6,248 nucleotides of DNA from an uncultured Mucilaginibacter sp. (GTDB lineage: Bacteria; Bacteroidota; Bacteroidia; Sphingobacteriales; Sphingobacteriaceae). Below the pieces are notes generated by a model. The model did no database searches and was not told where the DNA came from. It was given only the letters and a program-made list of their open reading frames with translations. Each line of letters starts with the position of its first letter. Position 1 is the first letter of the stretch. Location of the stretch: the NCBI GenBank assembly GCA_903885865.1, contig CAISKH010000342.1, forward strand, positions 1 through 6,248. The letters run 5' to 3'. Below, piece after piece: positions 1 through 4,658 of the stretch. Position numbers and translations under genes: made by a program.

Positions 1-1
1 G

Positions 2-46
2 AGATGTCGTTTATATTTAAGGTGGATTGACCAATTGATAAAATGA
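2..46 (+). CDS. Possible 3' end of an upstream gene (partial)
   Basis: The frame starting at base 2 is open for 14 codons and ends with TGA at 44-46, reading RCRLYLRWIDQLIK. This stop overlaps the ATG of the next small gene (43-45) in an ATGA arrangement, the layout expected of translationally coupled genes. Fourteen open codons are not significant alone, since chance would give them about half the time, so the overlap is the only real support. The gene would begin outside the window and its function cannot be read. Another frame stops at 28-30 and could be the true end of the upstream gene instead. Confidence 0.3.
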   Translation, partial: RCRLYLRWIDQLIK

Positions 47-222
47 ATTATCCATATTTATTTGGTGGTATTGCAAGTTTAATCTTTGGTGGATGGCTTA
101 CTTTTTACCAGATAAGAATATTTATTAGAGGGATGCAAGATAATTTAGGATGGGATATTAAAGGATTATCTGTCGGCATTATCTTTACAATGGTGGGTAT
201 TTATCTATTAGCACATCTTTAA
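43..222 (+). CDS. Small two-helix membrane protein, 59 aa
   Basis: The ATG at 43 opens a 59-codon frame ending with TAA at 220-222. The protein has two hydrophobic stretches: residues about 4-23 (rich in Leu, Phe, Gly, Ile) and about 41-58 (GLSVGIIFTMVGIYLL). Between them is a short polar, charged loop, about residues 25-40, containing RGMQDNLGWDIK. This predicts a hairpin of two transmembrane segments in the inner membrane. The start codon overlaps a possible upstream stop (ATGA). No Shine-Dalgarno sequence is visible, as is normal for Bacteroidota. I do not recognise the family with certainty. Two-helix proteins of this size occur as immunity proteins of polymorphic toxins (the Imm17 type is one), and that is an inference from size, topology and gene order only. 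The AT-rich composition matches the MNT/HEPN genes that follow. Confidence 0.5.
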   Translation: MNYPYLFGGIASLIFGGWLTFYQIRIFIRGMQDNLGWDIKGLSVGIIFTMVGIYLLAHL

Positions 223-316
223 TGGTCGTGCATCAAAATAGTTTAGTTAGTCCGGATTTACAATTATGAGTGTTCGAAAGATTGTTAGAACGAAAAGACT
301 TTGCCGCGAGCATGGC

Positions 317-348
317 TTTGGCGTTTAAGAATAATTGCCTTATCTTTG
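317..348 (+). promoter_or_regulatory. Bacteroidota-type promoter for mntA-hepT
   Basis: TTTG at 317-320 and TATCTTTG at 341-348 are separated by 20 bases, matching the Bacteroidota primary sigma factor pattern TTTG-N19-21-TAnnTTTG. The box ends only 3 bases before the ATG at 352. Transcription usually starts several bases after the -7 box, so the transcript would be leaderless or start within the first codon. If transcription begins a little further in, the real start codon would have to lie elsewhere. Confidence 0.5.
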
Positions 349-351
349 TAT

Positions 352-636
352 ATGCAGCAATTACAGCAATATCAACAACTTATTTTGCCGGTTTTAAAAC
401 GGCACCTAGTTAAGCATGCGGCAATTTTTGGTTCTGTAGCCAAGGGCAATACTAACGCAAATAGTGATATTGACTTGTTAATTGAACCGGCAAAGGATTT
501 TACAATTTTCAAAATGCTGCGGCTTGAAGAAGAGATTTCCGAATTGCTTAAATGCAAGGTCGACCTGGTAGAATATAGTGCCTTAAAACCCTCCATTAAA
601 GATGAAGTGTTGCGATCTGCGATAACTATTTTATGA
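352..636 (+). CDS. mntA: MntA-like minimal nucleotidyltransferase, antitoxin of MNT/HEPN pair
   Basis: This 94-aa protein has the minimal nucleotidyltransferase (MNT) fold. Residues 27-41 carry the GSx10DxD signature: G27-S28, then D39 and D41, which bind metal. A third acidic residue, D71, sits in the expected VDLV strand, and the sequence ends with the LKPSI...V helix typical of the family. In the studied Shewanella system, MntA neutralises the HEPN toxin by attaching AMP units to a tyrosine of its active-site motif. The next gene overlaps this one by 4 bases (ATGA), so both proteins are probably made together. I chose ATG 352 over a TTG start at 301: the extra 17 residues (PRAWLWRLRII...) look unlike the family, and a -7 promoter box lies inside that extension. 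All catalytic residues are present, so the enzyme looks intact. Composition is AT-rich, suggesting transfer. Confidence 0.85.
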   Translation: MQQLQQYQQLILPVLKRHLVKHAAIFGSVAKGNTNANSDIDLLIEPAKDFTIFKMLRLEEEISELLKCKVDLVEYSALKPSIKDEVLRSAITIL

Positions 637-968
637 GCAGGCCTGATAAGATATACATTCTGGATATTATAGAATCTGTAAAAATTATTCTTTCTTATAT
701 TGAAGACAAAACTGAATTTGAATTTATAAATGATCTAATGCTTCAAGATGCCATTATCCGCAGATTTGAAATAATTGGAGAAGCTGCTTCGAAAATATCG
801 GAACAATTAAAAGATCAAAATCCAAAAGTACAATGGCGGCTTATGAAGGAAATGAGAAACAAGCTAATTCATGAATATTTTGGCGTTTCTCCTGTTACAA
901 TATATTCAACTATCCGGTTGGATATACCTGTTTTATTAGAGCAATTAAATACCTTGGATAATCTTTAG
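633..968 (+). CDS. hepT: HepT-like HEPN ribonuclease toxin (DUF86)
   Basis: This 111-aa all-helical protein belongs to the HEPN/DUF86 family. The catalytic motif Rx4HxY is intact at R75, H80 and Y82 (RNKLIHEY). The family signature of helix 2 is also present around residues 39-52 (DAIIRRFEIIGEAA). HEPN toxins of this type cut RNA, in the Shewanella case tRNA, when not held inactive. Y82 corresponds to the tyrosine next to the catalytic histidine that the partner MNT enzyme AMPylates. The ATG at 633 overlaps the mntA stop (ATGA), which indicates translational coupling and a fixed antitoxin-to-toxin ratio. Length is normal for the family and there is no sign of damage. GC content is about 30% over 661-900, far below the downstream genes. 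It probably stabilises an accessory segment or acts in phage defence; this role is inferred. Confidence 0.87.
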   Translation: MSRPDKIYILDIIESVKIILSYIEDKTEFEFINDLMLQDAIIRRFEIIGEAASKISEQLKDQNPKVQWRLMKEMRNKLIHEYFGVSPVTIYSTIRLDIPVLLEQLNTLDNL

Positions 969-1006
969 ATTTCTTCTCACACCTCGTCTAATTGACATTT
1001 AGTTCA

Positions 1007-1014
1007 TAGCTTTG
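1007..1014 (+). promoter_or_regulatory. -7 box before folC
   Basis: TAGCTTTG matches the Bacteroidota -7 consensus TAnnTTTG and lies 16 bases before the folC ATG, giving a leader of roughly 10 nt. No TTTG is visible 19-21 bases upstream; the nearest TTG (992-994) is too close. The call therefore rests on the -7 box and its position. Confidence 0.4.
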
Positions 1015-1030
1015 CTTCTGTTGTCATTAT

Positions 1031-2341
1031 ATGGACTATCAACAAACCCTTGAATACCTATACGCACAGTTACCCATCTTTACCCGGGTAGGTGTATCTG
1101 CTTATAAAGCTGATCTGACCAATACCATCGAACTATGCCACCGCCTCGGTAACCCCCAAAACAAATTCAAAAGTATACACATAGGCGGCACCAACGGCAA
1201 GGGCTCCACCTCGCACATGCTGGCGGCTATTTTGCAAACCGCAGGCTATAAAACCGGGCTGTACACCTCACCTCATTTAAAAGATTTCAGGGAGCGCATC
1301 CGCGTTAACGGCAAAATGATAGGTGAACAAACCGTAATTGATTTTGTGGCCCTGCATCAACCCGATTTTGAGGATATCCAACCCTCCTTCTTCGAGATGA
1401 CGGTTGCCCTGGCCTTCGATGTTTTTGCTAAAGAAAAGGTTGATATTGCCGTTATCGAGGTTGGCCTGGGCGGCAGGCTGGATTCTACCAATATCATTAC
1501 CCCGCTCCTGTCCGTTATCACCAACATCGGCTTGGACCACATGAATATCCTGGGCGATACCCTGCAACTCATCGCCGCGGAAAAAGCGGGCATTATTAAA
1601 CCGCATATCCCCGTAATTATTGGCGAAAAACAGGATGAAGTTGCTGGTATTTTCGTTTCGAGAGCGAAATTGGTAGATACCAAAATCAATTTTGCATCCG
1701 AAGAATGGGAAGTCAAGTCAAAAGTCAAAAGTCAAAAGTCAAAAACTGAGCTAAACGAGTACGTAGAATTACAAATTACTGCACTCACTACTCACTACTC
1801 ACCACTCACTACTCAGCTCGACCTAACCGGCAGTTACCAGTTAAAAAACGTAAAAACTGTATTAGCAGCAGTGAACGAATTACGCGCGCAAGGCTTTATA
1901 ATTACGGATGAGCATATTAAAACCGCTCTGCGCCAGGTAAAAAAACTAACCGGTTTGCATGGGCGCTGGGAAGTTTTAACCAAACACCCCCTTACAATTT
2001 GCGATACCGGGCATAACCCCGACGGGATACAGGAAGTTTTGAAAAACATAGCGGCGGTAAGTTATGATCAACTGCATTTTGTTATCGGCATGGTGAATGA
2101 TAAGGATATCGGCAAGGTTTTGGCCATGCTGCCAAAGGATGCAGTGTACTATTTCTGCAAGCCGGATATTCCGCGTGGGTTGGAAGCAGAAAGCTTAAAG
2201 CAGAAAGGGGAAAGCTTCGGGCTTCGCGGAGAGGCTTATCCATCAGTAAAAGCGGCGTTAGCGGCGGCGCAAAAAAACGCGAAAGAAAACGACCTTGTTT
2301 TTGTTGGGGGAAGCACTTTTGTCGTTGCAGAAGTGATCTGA
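1031..2341 (+). CDS. folC: Folylpolyglutamate synthase / dihydrofolate synthase
   Basis: FolC adds glutamate residues to folates (and in many bacteria joins dihydropteroate to glutamate) in the cytoplasm, using ATP. The 436-aa protein shows the Mur-ligase-like order of motifs: P-loop GGTNGKGSTS at residues 52-61, TSPHL at 79-83, IEVGLGGRLD at 142-151, GLDH at 167-170, EKAGIIKP at 184-191 and the C-terminal domain motif DTGHNPDG at 325-332. The start gives the usual N-terminus (YQQTLEYLYAQLP). Length is slightly above the usual 420-430 because of a low-complexity stretch at about residues 228-262 (rich in Lys/Ser, then Thr/Leu/Tyr). Two heptanucleotide tandem arrays encode this stretch, which falls in the linker before the GSYQLKN motif. 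The core motifs are intact, so the enzyme should work. A change of one repeat unit would shift the frame before the C-terminal domain. A Gfo/Idh/MocA gene follows after 36 nt, probably in the same transcript. Confidence 0.95.
   Translation: MDYQQTLEYLYAQLPIFTRVGVSAYKADLTNTIELCHRLGNPQNKFKSIHIGGTNGKGSTSHMLAAILQTAGYKTGLYTSPHLKDFRERIRVNGKMIGEQTVIDFVALHQPDFEDIQPSFFEMTVALAFDVFAKEKVDIAVIEVGLGGRLDSTNIITPLLSVITNIGLDHMNILGDTLQLIAAEKAGIIKPHIPVIIGEKQDEVAGIFVSRAKLVDTKINFASEEWEVKSKVKSQKSKTELNEYVELQITALTTHYSPLTTQLDLTGSYQLKNVKTVLAAVNELRAQGFIITDEHIKTALRQVKKLTGLHGRWEVLTKHPLTICDTGHNPDGIQEVLKNIAAVSYDQLHFVIGMVNDKDIGKVLAMLPKDAVYYFCKPDIPRGLEAESLKQKGESFGLRGEAYPSVKAALAAAQKNAKENDLVFVGGSTFVVAEVI
1712..1744 (+). repeat. 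Heptanucleotide tandem array GTCAAAA inside folC
   Basis: Four perfect copies of GTCAAAA (1717-1744) follow a shortened copy GTCAA (1712-1716). Since 7 is not a multiple of 3, successive copies are read in different frames, giving the Lys/Ser/Val/Gln-rich peptide KSKVKSQKSK. Gain or loss of one unit would shift the folC frame. Confidence 0.9.
1783..1816 (+). repeat. Second heptanucleotide array ACTCACT inside folC
   Basis: Copies read ACTCACT, ACTCACT, ACTCACC, ACTCACT and a partial ACTCAG. They encode the peptide LTTHYSPLTTQ at about residues 252-262. This array lies 38 bases after the GTCAAAA array, and together they bracket a short ordinary-looking coding stretch. Confidence 0.88.
2184..2225 (+). 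repeat. Degenerate heptamer-periodic stretch near the folC 3' end
   Basis: Split in sevens, the sequence reads AAGCAGA, AAGCTTA, AAGCAGA, AAGGGGA, AAGCTTC, GGGCTTC. Five consecutive units begin with AAG, and the 10-mer AAGCAGAAAG occurs twice, 14 bases apart. It encodes part of EAESLKQKGESFGLRGEAY, a region that still looks like normal FolC, so it may be an old degraded array or a chance result of Lys/Glu-rich codons. Confidence 0.5.
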
Positions 2342-2377
2342 AAAAATTCTATTTTTACTTCTACTTGAAAACAGCGC

Positions 2378-3367
2378 ATGAACAACATTAAATGGGGCAT
2401 TATTGGCTGCGGCGATGTAACCGAAATAAAAAGCGGTCCGCCGCTTTATAAAGTGCCGGGCAGCAGTTTGGTGGCCGTTATGCGCCGCAACGGCGAAAAA
2501 GCAGCCGATTATGCCCGCCGTCATAACGTACCCAAATGGTATACCGATGCAGACGAATTGCTCGATGACCCGGAGATCAATTCGGTTTTTATTGCCACCC
2601 CGCCAAATTTGCACCTGGAATATGCGCTGGCTGCCTTAAAAAAGGGGCTCAATGTGTACCTGGAAAAACCTGTCACCCTTAATGCCGCAGAGGCGCAAAT
2701 TATTGCCCAAGAAGTAAAACGGAGCAAAGGAAAACTATCAGTAGCGCACTACCGCCGCTCGCTGCCCATGTTTTTATATGTAAAGGAGCTGATAGATACA
2801 GGCGCCATTGGCGATATACGCAGCGCGCAGATCCGCCTTTGGCAAAGCATACAACCCGAGTTGGGTACGCTGCTGGAGGATAACTGGCGCATTGACGGAA
2901 AGCGATCGGGCGGTGGTTTTTTTCATGATATGAGCCCTCACCAGCTCGACCTCATGCTGTTTTATTTTGGCGAACCGCAATATTATGGTGGTACATCCCT
3001 TAACCAGGCCGGTGTAAACCAGGTTGCCGATCATGTTACCGGGCATATTGTTTTTAAAAATAAGGTGGTGGTAAATGGTTCCTGGAGTTTTAACGTGGTT
3101 TCACAGGAAGCAACTGACCTATGCGAAATAGTAGGGAGTAAAGGAAAAATAAGTTTCCCGTTCTTCAACAAACCTCATATCGTAAAATTAAAGAACGAAA
3201 CGGGCGAACATATTAAGGAATTTAAGCACCCCGAACATATTTCATACTTTATGATAGAGCAGGTGGTGAATTATTTTAACGGGACACAGGCTAATAATCC
3301 ATGTTCTATTGACGAGGCGGTGGTGTTGATGGATATTATTGATGCTTTTTCGGTGCAGCATATATAG
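2378..3367 (+). CDS. Gfo/Idh/MocA family NAD(P)-dependent oxidoreductase
   Basis: This 329-aa cytoplasmic enzyme has a Rossmann domain and the family's C-terminal substrate domain. The dinucleotide-binding loop GIIGCGDV is at residues 7-14. Two arginines (R35, R36) follow the second strand, which often points to NADP. ATPPN at 72-76 and the hallmark EKP at 95-97, with K96 as likely catalytic lysine, come next. The C-terminal part has GGGFFHDMSPHQLD at 178-191, with D184 and H188 as the usual catalytic pair. The family oxidises or reduces sugars, inositols and related compounds; nothing here identifies the substrate. The 36-nt gap after folC contains no clear promoter, so cotranscription is likely, but a functional link with folate is not implied. 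The transcript probably ends at the large hairpin directly after the stop. Length and motifs indicate an intact enzyme. Confidence 0.9.
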   Translation: MNNIKWGIIGCGDVTEIKSGPPLYKVPGSSLVAVMRRNGEKAADYARRHNVPKWYTDADELLDDPEINSVFIATPPNLHLEYALAALKKGLNVYLEKPVTLNAAEAQIIAQEVKRSKGKLSVAHYRRSLPMFLYVKELIDTGAIGDIRSAQIRLWQSIQPELGTLLEDNWRIDGKRSGGGFFHDMSPHQLDLMLFYFGEPQYYGGTSLNQAGVNQVADHVTGHIVFKNKVVVNGSWSFNVVSQEATDLCEIVGSKGKISFPFFNKPHIVKLKNETGEHIKEFKHPEHISYFMIEQVVNYFNGTQANNPCSIDEAVVLMDIIDAFSVQHI

Positions 3368-3369
3368 CG

Positions 3370-3456
3370 GGGTGTCACCCTTTACAATGCTGAGCTCCGT
3401 CGAAGGGTGTGCGTAATGGCCGCCCACATGCTTCGACGGCGCTCAGCATGACACCC
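3370..3456. repeat. REP-like imperfect palindrome, possible bidirectional terminator
   Basis: The right arm (3431-3456) pairs with 3388-3405 (17 of 18 bases, mismatch at 3396) and with 3370-3377 (8 of 8). The left arm carries 10 extra bases (3378-3387), and the loop is about 25 bases. The core TGCTGAGC..CCGTCGAAG resembles a dispersed intergenic palindrome known from many bacterial genomes, often linked to REP-associated transposases; that identification is from memory. A competing hairpin is possible: CACCCTT (3376-3382) with AAGGGTG (3403-3409). The element starts 3 bases after the oxidoreductase stop and ends 12 bases before the stop of the convergent small gene, so it could end transcription from both sides. 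No clear U-tract follows. Confidence 0.8.
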
Positions 3457-3468
3457 ACCTTGACAAAA

Positions 3469-3642
3469 TCATTTCTTCTCCGGCACCTTCGCACCTGCTT
3501 TTCGCGCTTCTGATAAACCGATAGCAACCGCTTGTTTTTTACTGGTCACTTTTTTGCCGCTGCCACTTTTTAGTTTGCCGGCCTTCATTTCGTGCATGGT
3601 TTTTTCTACTTTTTCACCTGCTTTTGCTGAGTACTTTGCCAT
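3469..3642 (-). CDS. DUF6496-like Lys-rich small protein, 57 aa
   Basis: On the minus strand, ATG at 3642-3640 opens 57 codons to TGA at 3471-3469. The protein starts MAKYSAKAGEKVEKTMHEMK and ends SEARKAGAKVPEKK. It has 15 lysines and only one arginine, five glutamates and no aspartate, so it is strongly basic. The layout matches what I know of the DUF6496 family: an N-terminal MxKYS...VxxxMHExK segment, a Gly/Ser/Lys linker (residues 21-36), then a KQAVAIGLSEARKAG helix. Its function is unknown. The charge suggests nucleic acid binding, which is inference. The gene is convergent with the oxidoreductase and divergent from udp, with a 60-nt AT-rich spacer shared with udp. No Shine-Dalgarno or convincing -7 box was found before it. 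Codon use and GC resemble the neighbouring core genes. Confidence 0.82.
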   Translation of the reverse strand: MAKYSAKAGEKVEKTMHEMKAGKLKSGSGKKVTSKKQAVAIGLSEARKAGAKVPEKK

Positions 3643-3680
3643 AATATTAATATTTAAGTAAATGCAACTAATCCATGCAA

Positions 3681-3688
3681 AATATTTG
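3681..3688 (+). promoter_or_regulatory. Weak -7 box before udp
   Basis: AATATTTG differs from TAnnTTTG at the first base only and lies 14 bases before the udp ATG. No TTTG is visible at the -33 position. It is the best match in the 60-nt divergent spacer, but AT-rich sequence makes such matches common. Confidence 0.25.
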
Positions 3689-3702
3689 CCAATTTTATCG
3701 CG

Positions 3703-4578
3703 ATGAACCGCATTTCGGAAACTGATCTTATTTTAAATGCTGATGGCAGTGCCTACCACTTAAACCTGCTGCCCGGTGATGTTGCCGGCACGGTAATAAC
3801 CGTTGGCGACCCTGACCGTGTGGCCGAGATAAGCAAACATTTTGATTCAATCGAATTTAAAAAAGGCAAACGCGAATTTACAACCCATACTGGCCGCATA
3901 GGCAACAAAAGGTTAACAGTTATTTCAACAGGGATTGGTACTGATAATATCGACATTGTGCTCAACGAACTCGATGCCCTGGTTAATATCGATTTTAAAA
4001 CCCGCCTGGTTAAGTCTGATCTGCGCAGCCTTAATATAATACGCATAGGCACTTCGGGCGCTGTGCAGGCCGATATCCCGGTTGATAGCCTACTGGTATC
4101 ATCATCAGCCTTTGGCCTTGATCCGCTGATGCATTATTATCAGCAAAGCCTATCTGGCAAAGAACAAAAACTGCTTAACGCGTTTAAAGCGGGCTTACCT
4201 GCCGATACCCGGCTGTCGCCCTACATAGCTTCGGCCAATGAAACTTTACTTGCTGCATTAGGCACCGGCTGGCGGCAAGGCATTACTATTACCGCACCGG
4301 GGTTTTACGCGCCGCAGGGGCGGCAGGTAAGGGCCGTTACGGCTATTCCGCAGTTAATGGCGCAAATACAAAGTTTTAATTTTGAGGGGCACCGCGTTAC
4401 CAATTTAGAAATGGAAACGGCCGGTATATACGGCCTGGCTTCCTGCCTGGGACATAAGGCGTTATCATACAATATTATTTTAGCTAACCGGGTAACACAA
4501 AACTTCAGTAAACAGCCGGCAAAAATTATGGAACATTATATAAAAGAACTATTGGAAAAATTGACCGCCGTTTTATAA
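3703..4578 (+). CDS. udp: Uridine phosphorylase (nucleoside phosphorylase NP-I family)
   Basis: The enzyme splits uridine with phosphate into uracil and ribose 1-phosphate in the cytoplasm, feeding pyrimidine salvage. The 291-aa protein has the NP-I phosphate-binding segments VGDPDR (residues 34-39) and RIGTSGA (114-120), STGIGTDN at 75-82, and the ribose-binding E-M-E (236-238) in NLEMETAGIYG. FYAPQGR (201-207) fits the FYxxQxR motif of uridine phosphorylases, where the Gln and Arg (here Q205 and R207) hold the uracil ring. This favours uridine over purine nucleosides. It is about 40 residues longer than E. coli Udp; some of the extra length lies at the N-terminus and around residues 92-111. 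It stands alone, with an 80-nt gap to the next gene and a divergent small gene upstream. The assignment to NP-I is firm and the uridine specificity likely. Confidence 0.9.
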   Translation: MNRISETDLILNADGSAYHLNLLPGDVAGTVITVGDPDRVAEISKHFDSIEFKKGKREFTTHTGRIGNKRLTVISTGIGTDNIDIVLNELDALVNIDFKTRLVKSDLRSLNIIRIGTSGAVQADIPVDSLLVSSSAFGLDPLMHYYQQSLSGKEQKLLNAFKAGLPADTRLSPYIASANETLLAALGTGWRQGITITAPGFYAPQGRQVRAVTAIPQLMAQIQSFNFEGHRVTNLEMETAGIYGLASCLGHKALSYNIILANRVTQNFSKQPAKIMEHYIKELLEKLTAVL

Positions 4579-4580
4579 AT

Positions 4581-4600
4581 TAATTGAATGTATTCAATTA
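4581..4600. promoter_or_regulatory. 20-bp AT-rich dyad between udp and the AI-2E-type gene
   Basis: TAATTGAAT (4581-4589) and ATTCAATTA (4592-4600) form a perfect inverted repeat around GT. It begins 3 bases after the udp stop and lies 58 bases before the next ATG. It could be a weak hairpin (8-bp stem, 4-base loop) or a regulator binding site. It has almost no GC pairs and no U-run, so it is a poor terminator. Confidence 0.35.
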
Positions 4601-4643
4601 TTACTATCTTCAAAACATATAATATCTAACAACGTTACCAATT

Positions 4644-4651
4644 CATATTTG
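4644..4651 (+). promoter_or_regulatory. Weak -7 box before the AI-2E-type gene
   Basis: CATATTTG matches TAnnTTTG except at the first base and ends 7 bases before the ATG at 4659. No -33 TTTG is visible. The position resembles that of the better boxes before mntA and lpxK, but the match is imperfect. Confidence 0.3.
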
Positions 4652-4658
4652 TCCGGTT

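Noticed and set aside
266..328. 20-codon frame MSVRKIVRTKRL... between the small membrane gene and mntA
   Set aside because: Too short to support, overlaps the promoter region, and shows no coupling to either neighbour. Apart from the promoter I see nothing clear in 223-351.
301..351. Longer mntA with a TTG start at 301, adding 17 N-terminal residues
   Set aside because: The extension (PRAWLWRLRII...) does not resemble MNT proteins, needs a rare start codon, and contains a good -33/-7 promoter pair.
1277..1728. Minus-strand open frames of 109 and 123 codons within folC
   Set aside because: They lie fully inside a strongly supported gene, have no recognisable motifs, and are typical antisense shadows of GC-richer coding sequence.
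1712..1816. CRISPR-like array in folC
   Set aside because: The repeat units are 7 bases with no spacers, and they lie within a coding frame.
2258..3427. Minus-strand open frames of 61 to 118 codons across the oxidoreductase gene
   Set aside because: No family features, no promoters, and they run antisense to a gene with clear Gfo/Idh/MocA motifs.
3370..3456. Insertion sequence end or small transposon
   Set aside because: No transposase frame lies between the arms, the loop is only about 25 bases, and no flanking target duplication is evident.
3753..4052. 99-codon minus-strand frame within udp
   Set aside because: Antisense to conserved NP-I motifs; composition (Arg, Leu, Ser-rich) is typical of a shadow frame.
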